From the NCBI GenBank assembly GCA_027021385.1, contig JALUUL010000086.1:1-64000 (forward strand): a DNA stretch of 64,000 nucleotides, given 5' to 3'. Under the pieces are notes generated by a model. It was not told the DNA's origin. It saw nothing but the letters and a program-made list of their open reading frames with translations, and did no database searches. This stretch comes from Planctomycetota bacterium. GTDB lineage: Bacteria > Planctomycetota > UBA1135 > GCA-002748355. Positions 8,805 through 16,989 of this stretch are shown piece after piece. Every line of letters starts with the position of its first letter. The stretch's first letter is position 1. A program made the translations under genes and the position numbers.

Positions 8805-8840
8805 AAGAGGGCCGGCCGTTTCCGGCCGACCCTCTTTTCC
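8805..8840. terminator. Bidirectional intrinsic terminator
   Basis: An inverted repeat with arms 8805-8817 and 8824-8836 (12 of 13 positions pair) and a 6-nt loop. It is followed by TTTTCC on the plus side and by a pyrimidine-rich run (CCCTTTTCCCC) on the minus side. It lies between the convergent genes ending at 8737 and 8895 and can serve both. Confidence 0.8.
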
Positions 8841-8894
8841 TTCGGAGAGAGCGTCCCGGAGTAGTCCCGAGACGCTCGAGTTCCGCACAAAGGA

Positions 8895-11894
8895 TCAGGG
8901 ATTGATCCGGGTGCGGATGTGGTTCGTCCCGAAGCCGGCGATCCTGGTCAGGGTCGGGTTGAACCAGAAGCTGTAGGTGTAGGCGTCGAAGCCGGTCCTG
9001 AGGACGGTTCTCGGAAGGAAGAAGCTCGGGTAGGCGGTTCCGGTGATGGAACTCGTCTTTCCGAACCACCGGAAGAAGATCGGCGAGTTCAGGAGGCTGA
9101 GCTGGAAGTTGGTCAATGCGTCCAAGCTGAACCTCGTCGCGCCGCCGCTCCAGAGGAGCAGGTACCAGTATCCGCGGTACCTGGGCGCCGTCACGCACAT
9201 GCTGGCCCTTCCGCCTCTACGGGCTGAGAAGCTCGCATAGGTCGTGCTAAGCGCCGGGCTTCCCCAGATGGGGATGAACTCTACCATCCTCGCGGATCCG
9301 GTGTAGCCGGCGATGGATGTCGTGGACGAGGCGCTCCGGGAGTTGTTCCCCTCGGAAATCTCGGAGACGGTTCCGCCGTTGTCGGCGATCGCTCCCAGAT
9401 AGTAGCGCCCGGACCGGGTGCAGTAGGGAATCTGATGCCGCGTCGTCAGCGTCTTCGATCCGCCCGGGATCAGGACTCCCGTCGAATAGTTTCCGAGAAA
9501 CCTGTCGAAGGTCGTGATCACGTTGTTGGTGGACAGGTAGATCCCCGTGAAGGAGGAGGCTGCGCTCGCGGTCCCGATGTTCTTGGTCGTCGTGGTCACG
9601 GAGATGAGCCCTCCGGCACGGCCGGAGGTGGGGGGCGTGACCGCGGTGATCGTGAGGTCGGCCTTCCCGAGACAGCGGCCGAGAACGGATCTGTAGTTGT
9701 TCAGTTCGTTCGACTCGGTTACGACCCGCGTGCGGTCGGCGAGTGCGCCGAGGTAGCAGATTCCCGGGCGCGCCGTGATTGGAATCCTCACCGAGTAGTT
9801 GAGGGTCCGGCTGGCGTTCGCAACCAGGATTCCGGTCGTATAGCTGCCGAGCAGGGTGTCGATCGTCGAGATCGTGCTGTTCGGAGATAGGTAGATCCCG
9901 GTCAAGCTGGTTCCCGCGGTGGCGTTTCCGATGTTCTTGACCGTCGTCGAACCGGTCACTGCCTGGCCGGGGTACCAGATCGTCGTCGAGGCCCGGAAAG
10001 CCGTGACGACCAGGTCCGGCCGCGGGGTCGGTTGTGAGCAGGTGACCCTGTAGGCGTAGGTGTTGTTGCCTTCATTGATTTCGGGGACCCTGAACAGCCG
10101 GTCCGCGTAGGTGCCGAGATAGCAAGTGCCGGTCGTCAGTTTCGAGGGGGCCCGCACGGTGTGGGTCAAGGTCTGGGAGCCGTTCACGGCCAGGGCGGCG
10201 GTCGTGAAGCTGAGAAGCAGGGTGTCGCCGGTCGTGATCAGGCTGTTGGTCGAGAGGTAGTACCCGGAGACGCAGCTGGCCGAGGTCGTCTTCCCGATGT
10301 TCTTGATCGTCGAGCGGATCGTGAAGACCTTGTTCGGTGTCAAGAGGGTCGTGCTCGGCAGCATGTAGGTGACGTCCAGGTCCGGAAGGCCGATGCAGCG
10401 GATGGTCCGAGCGATCGTGTTGTTGGCCTCGGATTCCTCGGCGACCTTGAACAACCTGTCGGCCAGGAGGCCGAGGTAGCAGATCCCGTTCGGAACGTTG
10501 GCCGGTACCGTGGAACTCGCGGTGCGCGTGTAGGTCCCCCCGATCGAAAGAGCGGGGGTATTGAAGGATTGGACGAGGAGGTCCGCGGTCGAGATGATGC
10601 TGTTCGTCGAGATGTAGACCCCGTGGGTCGCGATCGGCGCCGTCGCAGTTCCGACGTTAGAGATCCTGGAGATGAAGGTCGCGGGGACCCTGCCCCGGAG
10701 GAACGAGGAAGTCGTGGAGATGTAGGTCGCCCGGAAGTCCGGTTGCGGTTTCCTCGTGCAAAGGCGGGCCCTCGCGCTCACGAAGGACGAGTAGTCGGCG
10801 CGGGTTCCGGCGTTCGACCCGCCGGTGCTCGTGCAGCCGCCGTGCGTGTGGACGCCGATCGCCCTTCCTGTCGAGGCGACGTAGACGGGGCTTCCCGAAT
10901 TGCCGCCCATCGTGTCGACGCGGTAGCGGAGAAAAGTACCGCCGATCTGGACCAGGGGGCCCGATGCGGTCTGCTGGACGCCGTTGTAGGTCAGGTTCGG
11001 GGTCTTGTCCGTGCCGTGCCCACGGATCGTCAGGCTGGTGTTCAGGGACGGCACGCTCTGAAACTGGAAGTAGGTCTTCTGGACCGAACCGGCGTACCTC
11101 TGGGTCGAGCTGTTCTTCTGCGTGGTGAACACGCCCCAATCCTTGCCGACGCCACCGCTCTCGTAGAGCCTCTTCGCCGTGCCTTCCCAGTTGTACTGGT
11201 TGGAGATGGAGGGGCTCACGAGGTTCCCGCTGCTGGTCGACATCGGGACGTTGAACTGGGCGGTCACGTTGGTGAGGGTCGACGACGCGAGGCAGTGACC
11301 GGCGGTCGCGAAGCAGTTGACCGGCGAGATCAGCCAGGCCGTGCACCAGCTGATCGAGGTGCCTCGCTTCAGGATGATCCGGGCGACCCTGGGGTCGTTG
11401 GATTTCACGCGGTTGTCGGTGCCGCAGATCGTCATCGGGTTCGAGGCCTGCGCCGGGTTGCCGACCCCGACGTTCTTGATCGCGAAGCTGTTGTCCTTCG
11501 AACCCGGCCCTGCCCAGAGCCGGATCAGGACGGCGTCGCCGTTGAAGTAATAACTCTCCAGGGCTTGAGCTCCCTGTTCGGCCAGGATCGTCGACGTCCA
11601 GACCTGGGTCTCGTCATCGACGAGGGACTGGACCTCCAGGGTCGAACCCTCGCCCAGACGGATTTCCTTGAATCCGATCTGTAGGAAGGAGGCCCCCGGG
11701 AAGCGGACGAGCTTCTCGGCGACGAGGACGGGGACCTTCTGATCGTTGGCGAGGGCCTTCGTCGCGAAGGAATAGGTTTGGACCTTTCCGATCGTCGGCG
11801 GGGTCGGGGCCTGGGCCGGCAGGAGCGGAGCGCCGGCGAGAAGGAAGGAGGCCAGCAGGATTCCACGGCCTTTGGATTTCGTGAAGGGGGTCAT
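8895..11894 (-). CDS. Secreted trypsin-like protease with four CARDB repeats
   Basis: 999 aa exported protein. After the signal peptide (hydrophobic ILLASFLLAGAPLLPAQA) come a beta-rich pro-region (about 30-150) and a chymotrypsin-fold protease with His200 (TAGHC), Asp252 (KDWGVF) and Ser333 (GGNSGSPV). Four CARDB-type adhesion repeats follow at about 385-500, 504-620, 626-742 and 745-855. Each carries N(V/I)G, a GxYxS(T/P)N turn, (C/Y)YLG and an E..NN ending. About 140 further residues have no recognised motif. CARDB repeats hold proteins at cell or matrix surfaces, so this is probably a surface-tethered protease. ATG 11894 is preferred; ATG 11909, five codons upstream, is an alternative. 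It is the longest gene in the window. Confidence 0.88.
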   Translation of the reverse strand: MTPFTKSKGRGILLASFLLAGAPLLPAQAPTPPTIGKVQTYSFATKALANDQKVPVLVAEKLVRFPGASFLQIGFKEIRLGEGSTLEVQSLVDDETQVWTSTILAEQGAQALESYYFNGDAVLIRLWAGPGSKDNSFAIKNVGVGNPAQASNPMTICGTDNRVKSNDPRVARIILKRGTSISWCTAWLISPVNCFATAGHCLASSTLTNVTAQFNVPMSTSSGNLVSPSISNQYNWEGTAKRLYESGGVGKDWGVFTTQKNSSTQRYAGSVQKTYFQFQSVPSLNTSLTIRGHGTDKTPNLTYNGVQQTASGPLVQIGGTFLRYRVDTMGGNSGSPVYVASTGRAIGVHTHGGCTSTGGSNAGTRADYSSFVSARARLCTRKPQPDFRATYISTTSSFLRGRVPATFISRISNVGTATAPIATHGVYISTNSIISTADLLVQSFNTPALSIGGTYTRTASSTVPANVPNGICYLGLLADRLFKVAEESEANNTIARTIRCIGLPDLDVTYMLPSTTLLTPNKVFTIRSTIKNIGKTTSASCVSGYYLSTNSLITTGDTLLLSFTTAALAVNGSQTLTHTVRAPSKLTTGTCYLGTYADRLFRVPEINEGNNTYAYRVTCSQPTPRPDLVVTAFRASTTIWYPGQAVTGSTTVKNIGNATAGTSLTGIYLSPNSTISTIDTLLGSYTTGILVANASRTLNYSVRIPITARPGICYLGALADRTRVVTESNELNNYRSVLGRCLGKADLTITAVTPPTSGRAGGLISVTTTTKNIGTASAASSFTGIYLSTNNVITTFDRFLGNYSTGVLIPGGSKTLTTRHQIPYCTRSGRYYLGAIADNGGTVSEISEGNNSRSASSTTSIAGYTGSARMVEFIPIWGSPALSTTYASFSARRGGRASMCVTAPRYRGYWYLLLWSGGATRFSLDALTNFQLSLLNSPIFFRWFGKTSSITGTAYPSFFLPRTVLRTGFDAYTYSFWFNPTLTRIAGFGTNHIRTRINP

Positions 11895-12280
11895 GAAAAG
11901 GAGCCTCATCGTTGTGATTCGGGAAAGGAAAGGATCCCGCCCGTGGATCCTCCTTGGCCGGCCGAGAAAGGTTCGATGTTGCGAAACGGAAGTTCGGCGA
12001 AGAGAAGGGAGATCCGAGTCGGACGAGAACAAGGAAACGGAGTAGAGAGCGAACCCGGAGGAAGACGGAAGTTAAGGGAAGAAGCGAAGATGGGACCGCC
12101 TCTCCGGAGACGGGGAATTATGGCCGAGGGAAGGGGGATCGACAAGCTCCGTCCGGAGGATAAGGGGCCCTCGCGGCGTCCTCGGGCCCGCGGCCGGAAG
12201 GGGGGTTCCGTTCCCCCTCCTTCCTTCGTTCCGAGGGGGAATTCCGACTCCCCGGGTTGGGGAGATGCGGGTTTCGGGTA
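11895..12280. other. Intergenic region upstream of the CARDB protease gene
   Basis: 386 bases between two minus-strand genes. I see no credible gene. A G-run/C-run hairpin lies at about 12195-12225, without a T-tract on either side. The stretch nearest the protease start is less GC-rich than its surroundings and is where a promoter would be expected. No clear -35/-10 pair stands out. Confidence 0.5.
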
Positions 12281-13861
12281 TTACTTGAGGCGGATCTCCA
12301 CTTCTCCTGGGTCGCCCGGTTCGATCCTGAGTTCGGCCTTGCCGACATCTTCCTTGATCGCAACGAGGCGGATCGGGATTCCCGTGCGCACGTGCTCGAG
12401 AAGGAAGGTCCCGTCCGGCCGGCTCAAGACCCGGACGTTTCCGAAAAGGAAACGGCCTCTGTGCCCGAGGTCTCCGGAGGGGACGATCGGGAGATACTCT
12501 CCAGCCCAGGGCATGGCCCGGAGGAGGGCGCCCCCGACCACCTTGCCGTCGGGGCCCAGGACTTTCCCGCGAAGTTTTCGTCCCTCCCCCATGCGGACGT
12601 CGAGCCGGATCTCTGCGGACCTTCCGGTCTGAACGACCCGTACCAGGGGTTCGGCACCAGGGGCCTCGAAGCAGAGTTCGTAACGCCCGGGCGCGATCGA
12701 GGGGATCCGGAAGCGTCCCCTGTGGTCGATCGGCCAGGAGGGCGTTTCCCGGGCTACGAGAAGCTGGACGGGAGGGGAGCGGTAGAGGCGCAGGATATGG
12801 ACCCGACCGTCCTTCATGTCCTCCCCGTTCTTCCAGCGGACCCTTCCGAAGATCGCGTGTCGGGGACCGATCCGGAATTCCCCGAGATCCACCGTCTTCT
12901 CCTTCACGATTCCGAGGCCCAGTTCGACGGGCGCCCCGTCGGGAAGGACGGTCCGGACCCAGTATTTCCATTTGGGCGCGAGTTCCAGGAATCGGAACCT
13001 TCCCTCGTCGTCGGTTCGGGTGGTCCAGGGTTCGGAACCGAAGACTTCCGAGTCGGAAACCGGCACGTCGCTGTCGCAGAGGATGAGCAACCCGGATACG
13101 GGCTTTCCGGAAGCATCGAGGATCCGCCCCTCGATCCCGACCCCGGGGCTGAGGGTCACGAGGTAATTCCTGTCCTTTCCGGGAAGGAAGGTTTTCCTCG
13201 GGACGACGCCGATCCGGTAGCCCGGATGGAAGACGAAGAGGGGCCCTTCGGCCTCCTCCTTCGTGAGTTCCAGGCGCGCACGTCCGTCCCGGTCGGTGCG
13301 GGCCAGGTCCTCGAATTTCCAGGGAACCCGGATTCCGACCCCTTCCAGGGCCTTCCCCCCGGCCATGACCTGGATCGCGAAACTGCCGGAAAGGGGAGCG
13401 GACCTAGGGGAGGAGGGCTTGGTTTCCGGGTTTCCGAGGACGAGCAGGAAGGGTCGATCGGCGTAGACCGAGACTTCCGCGCTGGAAACCCCCTCCTTCG
13501 CGGCCCGCACGCGGAACTCGTAGCCGCGGGGGACGCGGATCTCGAACCGTCCCCGGGCGTCGGTCCTTCCCGTCCACTCCCGGGAAACGGGAGCCCTTGC
13601 CCCCCTCCAGAAGTCGTAGGTGCAGATCCTGTCGAAGGAGATCCGGGCCAGGACCCGGGCTCCTTCGACGGGGGTGCCCTTCTCGTCGTGTACGATTCCG
13701 GACAGGATTCCGGCCGCCGGGTCGGGGCCCCGGCCGTCCGTTGCCTGAAAGAGGAGGAGGGGGAGAAGGAGGGTCGTCGGGATTCCCAGCATCGGTCTTC
13801 GCAGGCGGAGGTGAACGAAGGAATGGTCCCGGAAGGCCGGGTCGAGGGGAACGGGGTTCAT
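12281..13861 (-). CDS. Secreted protein with carboxypeptidase regulatory-like repeats
   Basis: 526 aa. A hydrophobic export segment (LGIPTTLLLPLLLFQA) near residues 24-40 follows RLRR. The rest is a string of beta-sandwich repeats of the carboxypeptidase regulatory-like / CNA-B type. Each starts like GIVHDEKGTPVEGARV or GRILDASGKPVSGLLI and ends like RTDARGRFEIRVPRGYEFRVRA or RTDDEGRFRFLELAPKWKYWV; at least four are recognisable. There is no catalytic motif, so a structural or surface-binding role is likely. The start is uncertain: ATG 13861 supplies a basic N-region for the signal peptide, while ATG 13792 starts at the hydrophobic core. It is divergent from speA. Confidence 0.72.
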   Translation of the reverse strand: MNPVPLDPAFRDHSFVHLRLRRPMLGIPTTLLLPLLLFQATDGRGPDPAAGILSGIVHDEKGTPVEGARVLARISFDRICTYDFWRGARAPVSREWTGRTDARGRFEIRVPRGYEFRVRAAKEGVSSAEVSVYADRPFLLVLGNPETKPSSPRSAPLSGSFAIQVMAGGKALEGVGIRVPWKFEDLARTDRDGRARLELTKEEAEGPLFVFHPGYRIGVVPRKTFLPGKDRNYLVTLSPGVGIEGRILDASGKPVSGLLILCDSDVPVSDSEVFGSEPWTTRTDDEGRFRFLELAPKWKYWVRTVLPDGAPVELGLGIVKEKTVDLGEFRIGPRHAIFGRVRWKNGEDMKDGRVHILRLYRSPPVQLLVARETPSWPIDHRGRFRIPSIAPGRYELCFEAPGAEPLVRVVQTGRSAEIRLDVRMGEGRKLRGKVLGPDGKVVGGALLRAMPWAGEYLPIVPSGDLGHRGRFLFGNVRVLSRPDGTFLLEHVRTGIPIRLVAIKEDVGKAELRIEPGDPGEVEIRLK

Positions 13862-14013
13862 GCGTCCGGCACAGAAGAGCGGAAGGGGATGGGGGAGGCA
13901 AGCCCTGAGGCCCCCGGCCTCGGGGGCCTGGGAACCCGAAGGGGGGCGTTCCTTGCCCGCGGGCCCGGGGCTAGAGTCCTCCCCTCGCCGTTTCGTCGCC
14001 TCGAGAGGTCGAG

Positions 14014-15948
14014 ATGGGATTTCCCGCAAAGAATCGCCAGCCCGTCCTGCGTCCCTGGACGGTCAAGGACAGCGAGGAACTCTACCAGGTCAAGGCCTGG
14101 GGGAAGGGCTACTTCACCGTGAGCGAGGAGGGCACGGTCGAGGTCCTTTCCGGGATGCGGGGGAGGAGGGGGCTCGACATGGCGAAACTCGTCAACGAAC
14201 TCGTCGAGCGGGGGCTGAATCCTCCCCTTCTCCTCCGCTTCGGAGACATTCTCGAGGATCGGATCCGGAACCTGAACGAGGCCTTCCATCGGGCGATCGT
14301 CGAATATGGGTTCCGAGGAAGCTACCGGGGGGTGTTTCCCGTAAAGGTGAACCAGCAGCGGCAGGTCATCGAGGAACTCGTGAACTTCGGGCGCCCCTAC
14401 GGCCTGGGGCTCGAAGCCGGCAGCAAGCCGGAGCTCCTCGTCGCCCTCGCGATGCACGCGGACCCCGAATCCCTGATCATCTGCAACGGCTTCAAGGACC
14501 GGGAATACATCGAGATGGCAATGCTGGCCGCGAAGCTCGGAAAGCAGACCTTTCTCGTCATCGACCGGCTTGCCGAGGTCGATCTCTGCGTCGAGGCCGC
14601 GGGGAAGTTCGGGGTCAGGCCCTCGCTCGGGATCCGGGTCCGGCTCGTCAGCAAGGGTGCTGGGAAATGGACCGAGTCGAGCGGGGATCACTCCAAGTTC
14701 GGCCTCTCCTCCGAGGAGATCCTCGAGGTCGTCCGGATCCTGAAGGAGCACGACCTCTGCGATTGCCTGGAGATGCTCCATTTCCACATCGGCTCGCAGA
14801 TCACCGACATCCGCGCGGTCAAGGCGGCCTTGAGAGAGGCATCGAGGATCTACGTCGAACTCGTAGGTCTCGGGGCTCCGATGGGCTGGGTCGACGTGGG
14901 AGGGGGGCTCGGCGTCGACTACGACGGCTCGCGGACGAACTTCCCGTCCTCGATGAACTACACGCTGCAGGAGTACGCGAACGACGTCGTCGATTCGATC
15001 CGCGCGGCCTGCGACGAGGCCTCGGTCTCCCATCCCTACATCGTCAGCGAATCCGGAAGGGCGATGGTCGCGCACCATTCGGTGCTCGTCTTCGATGTCG
15101 TCGGAATCTCGGACGGGGGCGGAGGGCGGTCCCCTGAACCCGTCGTCGACGGGGATCCCGAGGTCGTCAGGGATCTGCACGAGGTGCTGCGGGGGTTGAG
15201 CACGAAGAACTACCTCGAGGGCTACCACGACGCCCTTCAGCTCCGCGAAGAGACGATGACCCGTTTCAATCTGGGGCTCCTCGACCTGAAAGCCCGGGCC
15301 CGGTGCGAAACCCTCTTCGCCTCGATCTGCCGCAAGGTCCTTAAGCTCGCGAGCGAGGAGGAGGAGCTTCCCGAGGAGCTGGAGCCCCTGGAGAGGTCCT
15401 TGTCCGAGATCTACTTCTGCAACTTCTCGGTCTTCCAGTCGATCCCGGACCATTGGGCCGTCAAGCAGCTCTTTCCCGTCATGCCGATCCAGGATCTCGA
15501 TCGCCGTCCGACGAGGAAGGCCGTCCTCGCCGATCTGACCTGTGACAGCGATGGAAAGATGGACCGCTTCATCGATCCGAGGGACGTCGCGCAGGTCGTC
15601 TCCCTCCATGATCCGGAACAGAGCGGAAAGCCCTATTACGTCGGGGTGTTCCTCGTCGGGGCCTACCAGGAGGTCCTCGGGGATCTGCACAACCTCTTCG
15701 GCGACACGAACGTCGTGCACGTCCGCATGGGGGAGGACGGAGAGCCGGATCTCTACAAGGTCGTCGAGGGGGACAGCGTCCGGGAGGTCCTGAGCTACGT
15801 CCAGTACGATCCCGAGGATCTCGTCGCAAGGGTCCGCAATGCGGCGGAGGGGGCGATCCGGGAAGGGAGGATCCGGCGCGTGGACGTTCAGGAACTCCTG
15901 CGCCGGTATAAGGGGACGCTCGAACGCCAGACCTATCTCGAGACCTGA
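14014..15948 (+). CDS. speA: Biosynthetic arginine decarboxylase SpeA
   Basis: 644 aa, the normal size for the fold III PLP enzyme that converts arginine to agmatine, the first step of one route to putrescine. Seen: the PLP lysine K111 in GVFPVKVNQQ, substrate/PLP segments GLEAGSKPEL and HFHIGSQI, the glycine loop DVGGGLGVDYDGS, and the C-terminal LADLTCDSDGKMDRF with the active-site cysteine supplied across the dimer. GAGAGG lies 7 nt before the ATG. A TAGAGT hexamer at 13972-13977 is a candidate -10. Agmatinase or agmatine deiminase is not in this window. Confidence 0.95.
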   Translation: MGFPAKNRQPVLRPWTVKDSEELYQVKAWGKGYFTVSEEGTVEVLSGMRGRRGLDMAKLVNELVERGLNPPLLLRFGDILEDRIRNLNEAFHRAIVEYGFRGSYRGVFPVKVNQQRQVIEELVNFGRPYGLGLEAGSKPELLVALAMHADPESLIICNGFKDREYIEMAMLAAKLGKQTFLVIDRLAEVDLCVEAAGKFGVRPSLGIRVRLVSKGAGKWTESSGDHSKFGLSSEEILEVVRILKEHDLCDCLEMLHFHIGSQITDIRAVKAALREASRIYVELVGLGAPMGWVDVGGGLGVDYDGSRTNFPSSMNYTLQEYANDVVDSIRAACDEASVSHPYIVSESGRAMVAHHSVLVFDVVGISDGGGGRSPEPVVDGDPEVVRDLHEVLRGLSTKNYLEGYHDALQLREETMTRFNLGLLDLKARARCETLFASICRKVLKLASEEEELPEELEPLERSLSEIYFCNFSVFQSIPDHWAVKQLFPVMPIQDLDRRPTRKAVLADLTCDSDGKMDRFIDPRDVAQVVSLHDPEQSGKPYYVGVFLVGAYQEVLGDLHNLFGDTNVVHVRMGEDGEPDLYKVVEGDSVREVLSYVQYDPEDLVARVRNAAEGAIREGRIRRVDVQELLRRYKGTLERQTYLET

Positions 15949-15975
15949 GAGGCCGGCGTCCGAGCGGCCGGGGCT

Positions 15976-16479
15976 TCAGTCGAGGGGCGGGAGGTCTCCC
16001 AGCCCCTGCCCGTGCTCGGCGTCCACCTTGCGGCAGATCTCCAGGAGTTCGGAGATGTTCCGTTCTCCCGAGGGAGAGACGGAGGAGATGTGCCGGATGA
16101 CGCCGTCCTTGTCGATCACGACCGTGGCCCGGTCGGTGATCCCGTTGTCCGCCAGGTAGAGTCCGAAGGACTCCGCGACCGCTCCCTTGGGGTGGAAGTC
16201 GGCCAGCAGCGGGAAGTTGATGCCGCCCAGGCTCTCCGCCCAGGCCTTGTGGCAGAACTTGCTATCCACGGACACACCCAAGACCTGGGTGTGCGCCGAG
16301 CGGAACTCTCCGGAGAGCCGTTCCGTCTCGGGAACCTCCTTGCTTCAGGTCGGGGTGAAGTCGAGGGGATAGAAAAGCAGCATGAGATGACCTTTCCCGA
16401 GCCACTTCGACGAATCGATCGTGTGACCCAGGTGGTCTTCGAGCTTGAACGACGGGGCTTTTGCACCGACTTCGAGCAT
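15976..16479 (-). CDS. Selenocysteine-containing peroxiredoxin (in-frame TGA read as Sec45)
   Basis: 167 aa thiol (here selenol) peroxidase of the AhpC/TSA family, reducing peroxides with thioredoxin-type donors. AGGAGG sits just before the ATG at 16479. Residues 1-44 form the family N-terminus (VGAKAPSFKLEDHLGHTIDS, then LLFYPLDFTPT). Codon 45 is TGA at 16347-16345, exactly where peroxiredoxins have the peroxidatic Cys. With no frame change the gene continues SKEVPETERLSGEFR, VLGVSVDSKFCHKAW, FPLLADFHPKGAVAESFG and TVVIDKDGVIRH to a second TGA at 15978-15976. Everything except the catalytic codon is intact, so decay or sequencing error is unlikely. A stem-loop suited to be a SECIS follows. 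Other Cys residues (Cys76 and one near the C-terminus) could resolve. TGA is the ordinary stop of most genes here, so recoding must be site-specific. Confidence 0.87.
16296..16331 (-). promoter_or_regulatory. Putative bacterial SECIS element
   Basis: In the mRNA, 13 nt separate the recoded TGA from a 36-nt stem-loop: CCGAG pairs with CTCGG (5 bp), one A bulges, CGGAA pairs with TTCCG (5 bp), CGG bulges, and CTCT pairs with AGAG (4 bp) around a CCGG loop. All 14 pairs are Watson-Crick. The apical loop is 31 nt past the TGA, within the range known for bacterial SECIS elements that recruit SelB. The loop lacks the G often found among its first two bases, unless the inner helix refolds (CGG with CCG around CTCT). 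Confidence 0.6.
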
Positions 16480-16989
16480 CGTGCCTCCTGGTTGTTGGTC
16501 AGCGTTCTTGGCGGCTCCAAGAGCCGCCGGGAAGATCCTGGCTCGCCCCTGGGTCCGGGTCGGAAGACGCCGGCCCCGGGACCTCCTCCGAGAGAGCCGC
16601 CCGAGGACGGCCGGCCCCCCGCGGAACGAGCAAACGGCCAAGGGAATAGGACAGGATGTCGCGGGACCGAAGGGGAATCCCGGGAAAAAGCGAGGTCCAC
16701 AGACCCGTTCCCCGTGCCCCGCCGGGCGACATCCGTACAGGAAGTGATCCCGCCGAACAGGGGGAAAATGGGGGGGAGTGTCCGACGGGATCAGGGGATT
16801 CCTCGTCGGACGGAACCTCCGACCCGAGAGCCGGCCTTCCGCCCGAACGGGGGGAAGGCTAGCCCCTGAATCGTCGGTTGCAAGGGAATCTCCGGTTTTC
16901 GAAGGAGGGGTGGGCGGGGAAGGACTCCTCCCCGGCCGGAACGGGAGGGGATCTGGCCCGACCTTTGCGGGGGCCTTCCGCGGTCGTTG
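16480..16989. other. Long leader/intergenic region upstream of the peroxiredoxin gene
   Basis: 510 bases between tnaA and the peroxiredoxin gene, both on the minus strand. I find no credible gene and no tRNA-Sec. Two clear hairpins exist: GGCGGCTC/GAGCCGCC with a 3-nt loop at 16510-16528, ending 31 nt upstream of the peroxiredoxin ATG, and GTCCGACG/CGTCGGAC with a 16-nt loop at 16780-16811. Neither has a T-tract. The region probably holds the peroxiredoxin promoter and a structured 5' leader (inference). Confidence 0.5.

Noticed and set aside
16345-16347. TGA in the peroxiredoxin gene as a pseudogene mutation or sequencing error
   Set aside because: The rest of the frame is intact on both sides, and the stop hits exactly the catalytic Cys codon, with a stem-loop after it. 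Chance damage at that one codon is unlikely.
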